Shown: positions 10,056 through 25,000, counted from the stretch's first letter. The stretch: 64,000 nt of DNA from Amyelois transitella (GCF_032362555.1 NC_083517.1:10188001-10252000), one strand, 5' to 3'. Numbers and translations: made by a program. Notes: generated by a model not told the origin, from the sequence alone.

Positions 10056-13000
10056 TCAGTGTGCGTCGCTCTCCGCTGAGGAGTCCGCCATGATGGGGGA
10101 GGTCTCCGGAGATTGGAATATTCGTTTGACGAGTATAGTTATACCTGTTACTAGAAGAGCTGTGCCGATAACCTGAAACGGATTGCGTTTTGTTAATATA
10201 CAAGGTAATCAAGAAATTGCTGCAGTGCAGTTTGTTATCGCTGCAAGCGGCAGTAAACTTAGTTTTAAGTAATTTATTTGGCGTCAACCAATGTTGTAAA
10301 ACCGAAAGATATGACAATTATTAAGTGAGATTAAGTGTCTCATAATAATGAATAATTTTTTTTTATTATAATTTGAATTATTGATTAACTAAAATCATTT
10401 TAACAGGCGAATCAGTACTGTAACTGTACAAGTAACTGGACAACTTTTAGTATAGCGATTTACGTTAGGTACTGTGCATGCACCTTTAGTAAGAAACAAC
10501 TAGTATTTTTTTGCGATTTCGATATTGGTCGCATAGTAAAAATTGTTCAGTTTGTTGAAATGATTTACGTGTTAAAAGGATTTTGGTTAATTAAAAGTAA
10601 CGCTGTATAAAATAAATTAATAAATATATATGGGACAGATTACACAGATTGAGTGAGCCTCAAAGTAGGTAAGTTCGAGATTAGTGTAACGAGATACTAA
10701 CTCAACGATACTATATTTTATAATGAATACTTATATAGTTAAACATCCAAGACCCAGACCAATCAGAGAAAGTTAACTCAATCAATAAACTTTAATCTAT
10801 ACTTATAAAGCTAAAGAGTTTGTTTGCTTATTTGTTTGAACGCGCTTATTCCAGGAACTACTAGGTTTGAATTGAAAACACTCTTTTTGCGTTGAATAAA
10901 CCATTTATCCAGGAAATCTCTAGGCTATATAACATCACGCTGCAACTATAATGAGCAAAGAAATAATGGGAAATGTCAAAAAAAAGCGGGAAAAAATTAT
11001 TAATCCTTGAGGGCTTCAATGATACCCAAAATAACTATTCCAATATTAAAGGTTTTAGCCGTTAGTCGTGGCTCCGCTACTGTGAGAACACGTTTTAAAT
11101 GAGAATCAGCATACTTCAGAATCAAAAAAATAAACAGCAATTTACTAAGTATACTTAACGAGCTATCAAATCCAAGGAGTAAACTAAACTATTCCACGCG
11201 GGCACAGCCAGTACCGCATCAAATACTCACAGTGAGCGCTATCAGCCCGTAAGGCACCCAGTATCTGAGCCTCAGAGCCTGTTTGGCGAGCGCCACGTAC
11301 TCGGGCGTTATAGTGACCTCCTGCCGGAACCAGAACATGGGCACCATCGTGTCGCGGTCGGGGAGGCCGTTGTTGATCCTGGGTACCAAAGTTGCAATTG
11401 GAAAATAACAAAAAAAAAATTCAAAACAAGGGTACAAGGTATCACTTAATGACGTCAACACTATTTATAATGTGGTTCCAGGCACGAATTAGAAAAAAAT
11501 AAAAGAACCACTCCATTGATTCGTTCGTTCCCATGGATGTCGTAAAAGGCGACTAAGGGATAGGCTTATAAACTTGGGATTCTCCTTTTAGGCGATGGGC
11601 AAGCGACCAGTCACTATTTGCATCTCAATTCTATCATCAAGCCAAAAAGCTGAGCGTGGCCTATCAGTCTTATCAAGACTGTTGGCTCTGTCTACTCCGT
11701 GAGGGATATAGACGTGACTATTTGTATGTATGTACAATTTATAATTAAGTCTCTACCGCTTCCAAAGCGCAAATGTTACAACGGAACGCCTCAGAGCGCG
11801 GTAACGCCACATGACGTCATGTTTTTTCGTGCGTGCAGCCGGCTCAATCGAATTATAAGACGTCGTCACGTCAAAAATATTAAAAATAAAAACAATAATT
11901 AAAACACAGATAGTAAATGTATAACATACGTGATCCCTCCTATATGTCGCACGAGAATGTTGATTTGAAGTTGGGCGAACACTTGTAACGGCATCCCAGT
12001 GAACATCTCCAACGCTAGTCTGAAGTTCATCTCGCTGGAATTATAAATTTTCGCCGTTAAATAACTAAATCCGGCTTGAAGGACCAAAATAATTATAATT
12101 GTTTACTTTGATGAACCGAATCCGGCTCGGAGGACCATATACCTAAAGTGCTATCTTTTACTGGCTTTTTGCTTCAATAGTTGGATGAAATTGAAATGAA
12201 ACTGAAATGACCATGGACAACTACTGTTATGCATACATACATATAATCACGTCTTTATGAATCTCAATTCTAACGCCAAACAGATGAAAGTGGCCTATCA
12301 GTCTTTTCAACGCTGTTGGCTCTGTCTACCCCGCATGGGATATAGACGTGATTATATATTTATGTATGTTGACACAAAATGGTGCTACATGACCTACCTA
12401 CACCATTTACACGTGTGTATTTTACACGAATATATATTTATGAACTAGCTGTACCCGCGACTCCATCCGCGTGGAATAGTTATTTTGGGCATCATTATAG
12501 CCCTCAAGGGTGAATAATTTTACCCGTTTTTTCACATTTTCCATTATTACTTCGCTTCTTATAGTTGCAGCGTAATGAAATATAGCCTTAAGCCATCCTC
12601 GATAAATGGTCTATTCAACACAAAAAAAAATTCAATTCGAACCAGTAGCACCTGAGATTAGCGCGTTCAAACAAAACAAACAAACTCTTCAGCTTTATAA
12701 TATTAGTATAGATGAAGTTTGCAAAAACTTACGGTTTAGGATCGAGCCCCTCAATCTTCTCGCCGTAGTAAGGGTCGGCGTTGAGAAAATGTGGGAGCGT
12801 CACGAAGGCCGGGGCTCCGAACCGACACTCCGACACGTTGAGGTAACCCGGGGGCAGGCAGTTGTTGTCACGCACATTGTCGCAGTAGCACTCCTGCGCA
12901 TATTTATTACTAGAGGCCGCCCGCGACTTCGTCCGCATGGAAGTCAATCCCGCGGGAACTCCGGAAAGTAGCCTATATGTTATTCTTGGTCTTCAGCGAC

Positions 13001-16000
13001 CTACATGCCAAATTTCATCGTAATCGGTTCAGTAGTTTTTGCGAGTAAGAGTAACAAACATCCATACTCACAAACTTTCGCGTTTATAATATTAGTAGGA
13101 TTTAAGTCAGTTATTTTTTTTTAATTATCTGGTTAATAACCTTCAATCACTAGTTGACAAACAACTAAATTTTTTAAACTTTAAGAAGACATTAAAACTA
13201 TTTTGAAGAAAGAAAAATGCTATTATACGATAAATGATTTTTTAAATGACAATTTATAATATACCTAATGTGATAATTTATAATTTCCTTTTTATTTGTT
13301 TTTTTTTAATGCATGATCAAACATAAATGTAAACGATATTTTGTGAGTGATAATCAACTATTGTACATTCTCTGTGGGATAAAACATAGTGATACTATAA
13401 ACAAGAAGAAGAAGAAAATGCTGCAGTGCAGTTTATTACCGCTTCTTCTGCACTGACGCCTTGGAAGCGGCACTAAACTTTGTTTTAAGTAATTTATTTG
13501 ACGTCAACCAATGTTGTAAAACCAAACATTCTGACAATTATTAAGCGATATGAAGTATCCTATAAAAATGAATAAAAATTTTGAATTTGAATTTTGAATT
13601 TGACATGTAACAGATCTGTACTACTTACCTATGTTTTACAATAAAGTTTCGAATTTGAATTTGGATTTGAAACAAACTTACCATGTGCGGATAGTTATGT
13701 CCGTTATCGAAAACGGAGTCGTTGGCAGCGTACATCACACCGTCCACGCCACTAATTGTCACGCTCGCGTTTTTGCTAAGCACCATGTATCTGAAAGTGA
13801 GATAATTTTTTTTAAGAATGACATAAATAATTATTTAAAATTCAGATTTTTTCGGTTTCGCTGTGAAGGCAGGCATCAAGCAGCCCCAGCGCAAAAGTAT
13901 CGCTGTTTCGCTTTTTATTACGAGATGTAACGGGACAGCGATAGCTTTTCGCGCGATAAATACGATATCGCGCGTGCCGTCCTAGGGGGGCAGAAATGAG
14001 AAAGACTAATGATCCCAGGAGCTAGGTGAAGAATCTGGGACTTTTATAATTAATATATAGTCGGCAAAAAACAACCGGTCAAGTGCGTGTGGAGTGCCTT
14101 CGAGAATTTGTGCGTGCGGGTTCGAATCCCGGCCAGGGCATGATGGGAAACGAACTTTGATTAGCCTGGGTCTTGGATGTTTATCTATATAAGTATTAAT
14201 TATAAAATACAGTATCGTTGACTTTGCATTTCGTAACGTAAAAGTTTCGAACTTACTTCGAGACTAACTCAATATTTATAATCTGTCCCGTATATATTTA
14301 TATATTTATTCAGCTGACACCTTTTGTACGATTAAGAAGTCAGTTGCCACATATTGAAGGTTCAAGAAGACAGTTGACTGATGTTGGCAGCCAGACTGCA
14401 TTACGAATCCCTAAGAATGAAATACATTGTTAGAACTAAGAATTTAACTACCACCTTTTTGAAACTTTACATGTGCTTTTCTCGAATTGTATTACCCTAG
14501 GCCTATGGTATAACAAGAACTGGGACTCCGTTGGTCCTTCGAGCCGGATACAAACTATGCAAACACACAAGCAATTTTCCCCATTATTAGCTACTTGTTA
14601 AACCAACTCACGTGCAAATATCATTCGCGAATATAACAAGCTCCTCCTGGCCGTATTCGGGCGCCCAGAGCTCGCCAGAGGAGTCCCGCGCCTCACATTG
14701 GTCCAGACACAGACACCACATTCGTCGCGGAACACCGTGCGGTTGGAATATTGCCAGTTCTCTAATTGATTTACCCTAGGAAAGAGCCTATGATACAACA
14801 AGAATTGGGACTCCGTTGGTCCTTCGAGCCGGATACAAACTATGCAAACACACAAGCAATTTTCCCCATTATTAGAGAGCTACTTTTTAAACCAACTCAT
14901 GTGCAAATATCATTCGCGAATATAACAAGCTCCTCCTGGCCGTACTCGGGCGCCCAGAGCTCGCCAGAGGAGCCCCGCACCTCACCACACTCGTCGCGGA
15001 ACACCGTGCGGTTGGAATATAGCCAGTTCTCTAATTGATTTACCTTAGAAAGGAGTCTAAGGTATAACAAAAATTGGGACTCCGTTGGTCCTTCGAGCCG
15101 GATACAAACTATGTAAACACACAAACAATTTTCCCCATTATTAGCTACTTTTTTAATCTACTCACGTGCAAATATCATTGGCGAATAGAACGAGCTCCTC
15201 CTGGCCGTACTCGGGCGCCCAGAGCTCGCCAGAGGAGCCCCGCACCTCGCCACACTCGTCGCGAAACACCGTGCGGTTGGAATATTGCCAGTTCTCTAAT
15301 TGATTTACCCTAGGAAAGAGCCTATGGTATAACAAGAACTGGGACTCCGTTGGTCTTTCGAGCCGGATAAAAACTATGCAAACACACAAGCAATTTTCCC
15401 CATTATTAGCTACTTTTTTAATCTACTCACGTGCAAATATCATTGGCGAATAGAACGAGCTCCTCCTGGCCGTACTCGGGCGCCCAGAGCTCGCCAGAGG
15501 AGCCCCGCACCTCACCACACTCGTCGCGGAACACCGTGCGGTTGGAATATAGCCAGTTCTCTAATTGATTTACCTTAGGAAGGAGTCTTATGGTTTAACA
15601 AGAATTGGGACTCCGTTGGTCCTTCGAGCCGGACACAAACAATGAAAACACACAAGCAATTTTCCCCATTATTAGCTACTTTTTTAATCTACTCACGTGC
15701 AAATATCATTGGCGAATAGAACGAGCTCCTCCTGGCCGTACTCGGGCGCCCAGAGCTCGCCAGAGGAGCCCCGCACCTCGCCACACTCATCGCGGAACAC
15801 CGTGCGGTTGGAGTACTGCCAGTTCTCTATGTTGCCCAGGTTGGAGAAGTCAGCTGCGCCGGTGTTCATGTTGAACGCGCCGTCGAACGTGATTGAACCG
15901 TTGCGCTGCGAAAGAGGAGTGCCATATTTGTATTTTTTTTTTATTTATAGCTGTGCCCGCGACTTCGTCTGCGTGGAATAGTTATTTTGGACATCATTGA

Positions 16001-19000
16001 AGCCCTCAAGGATGAATAACCCTTTTTTTACATTCTCCATTATTTCTTAGCTTCTAAAAGTTGTAGCGTGATGTTATATAGCCTAAAACCTTTCTCGACA
16101 AATGGTCTGTTCAACATAAAAAGAATTTTTCAATTCGGACCAGTGGTTCCTGAGATTTTCACGTTCAAACAAACAAACAAACTCTTCAGCTTTATAATAT
16201 TAAGTATAGATGTACCTTTTTTGATATGTTTAATGTGTACCATTTTAATTCCCACGTGAGAGAAGCCCCGAATAACCATTAGTTATAGATTACAGTACTA
16301 ACAAAAATTAACGTGAATTTAAATTTCATGTCAACTTAACTTATTTTTGTTATGTTGTATGATGAAAAACGTGTATTTTTTTCACTTTCATTTCAGACAG
16401 GCGATGTAAAATGTAAATTTCGATACTCTCAAACTCATAAAAATAACTCCGAGGGCATAGAACATCACACTTCTCAATAATAATTTAAGTATTCACCATT
16501 GTTATGCCTCATTGTTCTTAATGTAAGACTTTGTGTGCCTGTTTAGGGTTCCGCATCTATAAGGTAAAACGGAACCCTATCACTAAGACTCTGCTGTCTG
16601 TCTATCTGTCTGTCCGTCTGTCTTAGCTAGCTATATTTTTTTAAATTATTTATTTTCGTTATCGCTACAAAAAATACAAAATATTAAGGGGGTCCCGAAA
16701 CAATCTACTTTTTTTTTGTATTTTTTTTTTGTGCACAATATTAATAACGGTAACAGGCAAACGCTTACAATTTTATTTGTATGTTATTGATACTGAAGCC
16801 ATATCTATTAAACATGGTTTTTAACCGAGTCGCCTACAGCCAAGGTAAGTAATAATTAAATTAGCGTAGTCTATAGTATACATTACAATAATACACAATA
16901 ATACTGCGCAATGTGGATGAAGCGAAGGAAGTATGCAGAGATCGTGGCAAGTGGAAAGATGTAGTCTCTGCCTACCCCTCCGGGAAAGAGGCGTGATTTT
17001 ATGTATGTATGTATGTAATACCGCGCAATAAATTCAATTAAGTATTTTAGGTGCATATGGCTTAAAATCCGATCAGCGACAGACACCGATTAGGTAATTG
17101 ATAAAAAACTAATAAACATACACAATTAATCCGAGGATTATGATAAATTTTATCGAACAGGTGTGATGCACCGAAATGCATACACATGCACGACGTATAA
17201 ATAACATACATACATATGATCACGTCTATATCCTTAGCGGGGTAGACAGAGCCACCAGTCTTGAAAAAACTGATAGGCCACGCTTGGTCCTAGTGATAGA
17301 ATTGGGATTCAAATAGTGACAGGTTGCTAGCCTATCGCTTAAAAGAAGAATCCCAAGTTTATAAGCCTATCCCTTAGTCGCCTTTTTCGTATAAATAATC
17401 CTACTAATATTATAAATACGAAATTTTGTATGTCGGGATGTAAGTATGGATGTTTGTTAGTCTTTCACGCAAAAACTACTGAACCGATTACGATGAAATA
17501 TAGTAAATGGTATGTAGGTAGCTGAAGACCCAGAATAACATAAAAACTACTTTTTATCCCTTAGTTCACGTCTCTTTCCAGGTGGAGTAGGCATAGACGG
17601 CGACCGACGGCCTCTGTGGCGCAGCGGTGGTCTGTGACACCGGAGGTCCGGATTCGAATACCGGCCAGGGCAAGATGAGAAACGAACTTTCTCTGATTGG
17701 CCTGGGTCTTGGATATTTATTTATTAAAAAATATACTATCGTTGAGTTAGTATCACGTGACACAAGTCTTGAACTTACTTCGAGGCTAACTCAGTAGGTA
17801 TGTGATATCTGTCCCGTATTAAAAAAAAGACTATAAGTTAGCAATTATTGGAATTGACCAATGACTTAGTAAAATATTTCTTTTTCCATACAAATTTACC
17901 AATCTTTTCATGGACTCTCAATTAACGGTTTAGCTAAGGTACATTTTCTTGACAAGAATTTTCACTTCGATCATATCAAGATCAGTAGTAGTTATAATTA
18001 TAGTGATGTGACGTCAATTAGTGATACCTTGTATCCAATTTTGAAAAGAAATCTATTCTATTCTATCCTCGACTTAGTCAAGGTCTAGGTAATGGTATAT
18101 TAAGGTGATATCATGATAACTACAGCACCAATTTTAATGATCACATAAACAAATTTATTTTCCCCCCAACTCAATTAATATTTGAATTCCAATAAAGTCC
18201 CATAAAATTCTACAAGAGCATAACCCCGGTCAACTTCCTCCTGACTTAAGTCCCGGTTGCATCTTCACCACTCTGGAGGAGAGCCCGGGGTATGCCTTTG
18301 ACCATGGACCTTGGATTGAGTGGGTCAGGTTTCTACACGAAGCGACTTCCGTCTGAACTCCACAACCTGAACCTTACCCGTATTGGATCGATCATGGTTA
18401 CACATTTGCCTTGAATGTGCAGGTTTCCTCACCATGTTTTCCCTCACCGCAATATCATCGGTTAGCATTCAAACTAATGTAAGTACATAACTTCGAAAAT
18501 ATTCATTGGTACATGGCCGAGTCGGGATTCGAACCTGTGCTTTTCCGCGCATCTCGCACCTTACCGAATCGACCACCAACGCTCTCAGGCAAAACCCCGG
18601 ACAACAACTAGTCAAAATGATATAATGAGCGAAAGTGGGTGATCGACCACTAGCCGGCATGAAGGAATTCAGCGTAACGAATGATGCAACTGCACTACGA
18701 ACATTCTTCGAAATAAATAAAGAATTTTATTTACTCAAATTCAATATTACATACATACATATGGTCACGTCTATATCCCTTGCGGGGTAGACAGAGCTAA
18801 CAGTCTTGAAAATGGCCACGTTCAGCTATTTGGCCGAATGATAGAATTGAGATTCAAATAGTGACAGGTTGCTAACCCATCGCCTAAAAAAAGAATCGTA
18901 AGTTTGTAAGCCTATCCCTTAGTCGCCTTTTGTGACGTCCACGGGAAAGAGATGGAGTGGTCCTATTCTTTTTTGTATTGGTGCGGAGAACCACACGACA

Positions 19001-22000
19001 ACCACACAAATTCAATATTTTTTATTTTTTATTGTGGGACATTTCAACATCACTTTATAATAACTAAGTTAACTGCCGCTTCCAAAGCGTCAGTGTCGAA
19101 TAAACGGTAACAAACTGCACTGCACATTTACTATCCCTATAATCGCAACTAATATTAGGTATATATGCTGAAGTAAGTTTATTAGTTTGTTTGTTACGTC
19201 TTCATTACCGACCCACAGAACATCGGAAACAATCTTTTTAAATTTCACGTTTATATAATTAAGGGTCTGGAGAAGGACATAGAATTCATCCCGGCAAAAA
19301 CAATAGTTTCCGTGGGATTTGCGAAAATCCTGTATTCTTTTGTGGTGGAGCTAAATTCATTCAACACACCTCAATTGGTAGGCTAATACACCTTATTAGA
19401 AGACCAAATCTATACTAATCTATACTAATAATATAAAGATGAAGAGTTTGTTTGTTTGAACGCGCTAATACTCATGGTACCTACATGGCCGGCTGGTTCG
19501 AATTGAAATTTTTTTTTGCGTTGAACAGACCATTAATCGAGGTAGACTTTAGGCTATATAACATCGCGCCGCAACAACAAGGAGCAAAGAAATAATGGAA
19601 AATGTGAAAAAAGCGGGGAAAATTATTCATCGTTGAGGGCTTCAATGATGCCCGAAATAACTATTCCACGCGGACCAAGCTGCGGGCACAGCTAGTTAAA
19701 AATATATGACATCTTCTACGATCATGTCACAGTTAGCGTTCAGATAGTGCGCTCTCCCATGGTTATTTCCTCCGTGACTAATGGTCACAATCTATTAGTT
19801 GAGGCCTTCTGAAATTGGTCGTGAAATCGCAACGATTTGCGCGTGATCGGCATTGACTGCCACTGACATTAATTGTTAGTTATGTAACATTTGTGCCGTG
19901 TGGTTCCCGGCACCAATACAAAAGACCAATCCATCTCTTTCCCATAGATGTTGCGACTAAGGGATAGGCTTACAAACTTGGGATTCTTTTTTAGGCGATG
20001 GGCTAGCAACCTGTCACTATTTGAATCTCAATTCTATCATTAAGCCAAATAGCTGAACGTGGCCATTCAGTCTTTTCGAGACTATTGGCTCTGTCTACCC
20101 CGCAAGGGATATAGACGTGACCATATGTATGTATGTAACATTTGTGCCGTGTGGTTCTCGGCACCAATGAAAAAACGAATAGGACCATTCAATCTCTTTC
20201 CCATGGATGTCGTAAAAGGAGACGTAAGGTATAAGCTTATATAATTTGGATTCCTCTTTTAGGCGATGGGCTAGCAACCTGCAACTATTTGAATCTCAAT
20301 TCTATCATTAAGCCAAGCAGCTGAAGCATCTGGCCTTTCAGTCTTTTGACGACTGTTGACTCTGCTAACCCCGCGGGGGATATGAACGTGATTTTATGTA
20401 TGTATGTATAGTTAAACATCTAAAATCTCATAAATTTTCATAGCTGATTTTATGTTATTTTTAACTATAAGTTATTTATTTACGCATTAGGTACATATAA
20501 ACTGAAGCTTTGTGTAAACCATTTTGGAACAAAGATGCGATTGCGCAATGATAATGAGTAAAAATAATTATTTTGATAAGATGAAATTATCAAAATAAAT
20601 TGATCAGTTCAGTGCATTTGTTAATCCATGTTTAAGAAATTATCACTTCTTATTAATGTTAATTTTTTATCGATTTAATAATAGCATGTATTTAATTAAT
20701 CCTTAATGTGTGACAGTAAAACGTGACTGACAGCTTACTGATTTTTAAACATGACATACATATAATCACGTCTATATCCCTTGCGGGGTAGACAGAGCCA
20801 ACAGTGTTAAAAAGGCCACGTTAAGCTGGTTTGGCTTAATGACAGAATTGAGATTCAAATATCGACTAAACGCGACCAATTAGTCTTTTAAAACTGTTGG
20901 CTCTGTCTACCCGGAAAGGGATAGGTATAAACGTAACTATGTGTATGTATGTATGTATTTAGTATAACATGTTTCTCTATAAGCGAGTACTTTTATTTTT
21001 TTATTGAGATACAAATTCACTAGGTTTAGTGAATTTACATCTCAAACTATCGCTGTATCGCTTTTTATTATGACGTGAACGGGACAGCGATAGTTTTTCG
21101 CGCCATAAAAACGGGGTGCCGTGTGGTTCCCGGCACCAATACAAAAAAGAATTGGACCACTCCATCTCTTTCCCATGAACGTCGTAAAAGGCGACTAAGG
21201 GATAGGCTTACAAACTTAGAATTCTTTTCTAGGCGATGGGCTAGCAACCTGTCACTATTTGAATCTCAATTCTATCATTAAGCCAAATAGCTTAACGTTG
21301 CCATTCAGTCTTTTCAAGACTGTTGGCTCGCCGCGAGGAATATAGACGTGACCATATGTATGTATGTATAAAAACGGGGCGTCGCGCGTGTCTTACTACG
21401 AAGGCAGTAAGTAAAATATTCAACAAATTACAGCATCATTATGCCACTTAAATGTGTCTACAAAAATGTGTATATTTATTAAAATTTTAACACATTAACC
21501 TGCAGAATAATAAAATGGTAAATATACATATGACTCACTCAATACGGTCACTCACTGACCTCAATCCATACGGTACAGTCAGATAACTTGTAGGCACGAT
21601 GATTAAGCGAGTTGAACTATCGATAAAAACAGATCATCAGTCTATGTTAGTTAACACAACTCAAGGTATTTGTTTGTCACGATATAAATTTGATAAAAAA
21701 GTAAACAAATAGGAAGTCTTGATAAATAAAATGTCCTAGAAAATGTGTTAGATATTGTAAGACCATTGTTTTTTATATTAGTGACATGATAAGCATAGTA
21801 AAGTAAATCCTACTACTATTATAAAGGCGAAAGTTTGTATGGATGTATGGATGTTTGTTACTCTTTCATTGCGTGAAAGAGGATTGCGTGAAGGAGGAGG
21901 TCATTGGATACAAGGTATCACTTATTGACGTCACATCACTTAAATCTTAATTATATCTACAACGGCTCCCACAAAGCACACGTAGAAGAAGCGGCGGAAA

Positions 22001-25000
22001 AAACTAAACTGCAGCGTTTTCATCGGACGTCAAATTTACAAATTAAGATCTATAAAGTCAGGCGCACCCCAGTGTTATGTCGCGAGAGTTGAGGATGTTA
22101 CTGGCATTGATAAAAATGCCTATTCCCTGTGTCGCATTTTACGACAACCACGGGAAAGAAATATCTTATATTATAAGTGACGGGAACCACACGGCACTTT
22201 GTTGAGACCCTAATTGTTACTACATGATTTGATTTTTTTATGCCGTTTTTTGTGTGAATTTACAAGGTCAGCAATTAAGGATAATATATTTTAATTGATT
22301 ATACACTATCGCATTAGAAATAATCTGTAACGGAAGATGTAAGAAGGTTTACAATGTATTCTCTCGTCCACATTCTATGTTTGGATATTTATGAAGTTGA
22401 CGTTGTTGAAGCAAAATGCTGCAGTGCAGTTTGTTACCGCTTCTTTTGCACTGACGCCTTGGAAGCGGCAGTAGACTTTATTTGACGTCAACCAATGTTG
22501 TGAAACCAAAAGATTTGACAATTATTAAGCGATGTGAAATATCCTATAATAATGAATAAAAAATTTTCAATTGTCAATCCTACTACTATTATAAAGGCGA
22601 AAGTTTGTGTGGATGTATGGATGTTTGTTACTCTTTCACGCAAAAACTACTGAACCGATTACCATGAAATTTGGTATGTAGGTAGCTGAAGACCCAGAAT
22701 AACACATAGGCTACTTTTTATCCCAGAGTTCCCGCGGGATTGATAGGGTTTCCATGCGGACGAAGTCGCGGGCGGCCTCTAGTAATAGATATATTTGTAA
22801 ATTATAATTCCATCATTTAGCCATACCGCTGAACGTGGCCTATCAGTATCTTCAAGACAGTTGGCTCTGTTACCCCGCGTGGGATATTAGACGTAACTAT
22901 ATGTATGTACCAATGACTTTTTTCGAAGTTATGCACATTAGTTTGCATACTAACCGATGCCCGTACTCTCTTACGCTCATCAAACATCGTGAGGAAACCA
23001 GCACTTTCAGGCAACTGAATGTGTTACCATTATCGATCCAATACGGGTGTGCCGTGTGGTTTATCTCTTTCCCATCGATTCCGTAAAAGTTTATACTTGG
23101 GATTCTTTTATTAGGCGATGGCCCAGCAACCTGTCACTATATGGATTTGTACTATTTTTTTGTAACATTGTAAATTTCTATGCAATAAAGATATTACAAA
23201 CAAACAAACAAACGATGTTACATGCCTTTCTAAGAGATACTCCTGTTAGGTTTTGCGATAAACGACATTGTACGCGTAGAGAGCCGCTGGCAAATGCTAA
23301 TATAGAATCCTACTTACTATTATAAAGGCGAAAATTTGTATGGATGTATGGCTGTTTGTTACTCTTTCACGCAAAAACTACTGAACCGATTACCATGAAA
23401 TTTGGTATGTAGGTAGCTGAAGACCCAGAATAACACATAGGCTACTTTTTATCCCAGAGTTCCCGCGGGATTGATAGGGTTTCCATGCGGACGAAGTCGC
23501 GGGCGGCCTCTAGTATAGAATATTTCGCGTACAAATCTATACTAATATTATAAAGGTGAAGAGTTGTTTTGTTTGTTTGTTTGAAAGCGCTAATCTCAGG
23601 AACTACTAGTTCAAATTGACCCTGATTATTTTTGTGTTGAATAGACCATTTATGGAAGGCTTTAGGCTATATAACATCACGCTGCAACCAAAAGGAGCAA
23701 GGAAATAATGGAAAATGTGAAAATAAAACGGGGAATAATATTCATCCTTGAGGGTTTCAATGATGCCCAAACTATTCCACGCGGTCGAAGTCGCGCACAC
23801 AGTATAGAATATTTCGCGTACAAATGCATTATATATCCTTACAATACAACTCTTCATCATTTTAGTGATAAGCACGGATGTTAGGACAAAGTTCGTATTT
23901 TTTATCTCTTAGTGAATCATTGTTATAACCGCTAACATATGAACGTAAATAGCATAGATGACATCATTTAACTTAAAAAATACTATGAAATTGTATGATA
24001 TACATACATATAAATAGTCACATCTATATCCCTTGCGGGGTAGACAGAGCCAATAGTCTTGAAAACACTGAATGGCCACGTTCAGCTATTTGGCTTAATG
24101 ATAGGATTGCGATTCAAATAGTGACAGGTTGCTAGCCCATCACCTAAAAAAAGAATCCCAACTTTGTAAGCCCTCAGTCGCCTTTTACGACATCCATTGG
24201 AAAGAGATGTAGTGGTCCTATTCTTTTTTGTATTGGTGCCGCGAACCACACTGCACTAAAAACAAAAATACATACATACATAAAATCACGTTTCTTTCCC
24301 GGAGGGGTAGGCAGAGACTACCTCTTTCCACTTGCCACGATCTCTGCATATTTCCTTCGCTTCATCCACATTCATAACTCTCTTCATGCAAGCTCGGCGG
24401 TTTCGGGTACTTTTGACCTGACCCTTTACCAATAATACATATATATACATACTATAAATTAATTAAAGTAAAACTAACCTCATAGAACCAGCCGAATTTG
24501 TCGTAAGGAATCCTGTCAGCTACGAATGGTAGGTCCATCGCGGCGTCCAGGGCCGGATCCTCGATGCCGTCGAACAGCCAGGAGGAGACGTTGGCGGTGA
24601 GGAACATGTTCGAGTGGAACAGACGAAGGAATATGTCCGTGCCCAGACGAAACGCCAGGTTGTCGTTACGAGCCATGTAGGCTACGGTCTGTGCGAGAAA
24701 ATTCAAAGTTAATAGTAATACATACATACATTATGTACATACATGCATACATACATACATACATGCAAACATGCAAACATGCAAACATACAAACATACAA
24801 ACATACAAACATACAAACATACAAACATACAAACATACAAACATACAAACATACAAACATACAAACATACAAACATACAAACATACAAACATACAAACAT
24901 ACAAACATACAAACATACAAACATACATACAAACATACATAAAATCACGCCTCTTTCCCGGAGGGGTAGGCAGAGACTACCTCTTTCCACTTGCCACGAT

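Noticed and set aside
10021..10317. 98-codon minus-strand frame at the receptor 3' end
   Set aside because: Wrong frame; the adjacent frame gives the second membrane helix and tail of the CD36-type receptor with a proper acceptor.
12606..12971. 121-codon plus-strand frame
   Set aside because: Runs antisense through a Helitron I, receptor exon 7 and a Helitron II.
14598..15981. Multiple 75-95 codon frames on both strands
   Set aside because: They arise from the tandem partial exon-5 copies and read through intron sequence; only the exon 5 frame at 15697-15905 is supported.
17605..17680. Possible tRNA gene
   Set aside because: A-box and B-box words are present but no acceptor stem or anticodon arm closes, and the segment continues into a repeated body; it is a SINE-B head.
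24719..24940. CRISPR-like regular repeat array
   Set aside because: Units are contiguous 8-mers without spacers, in an insect genome; it is a microsatellite.
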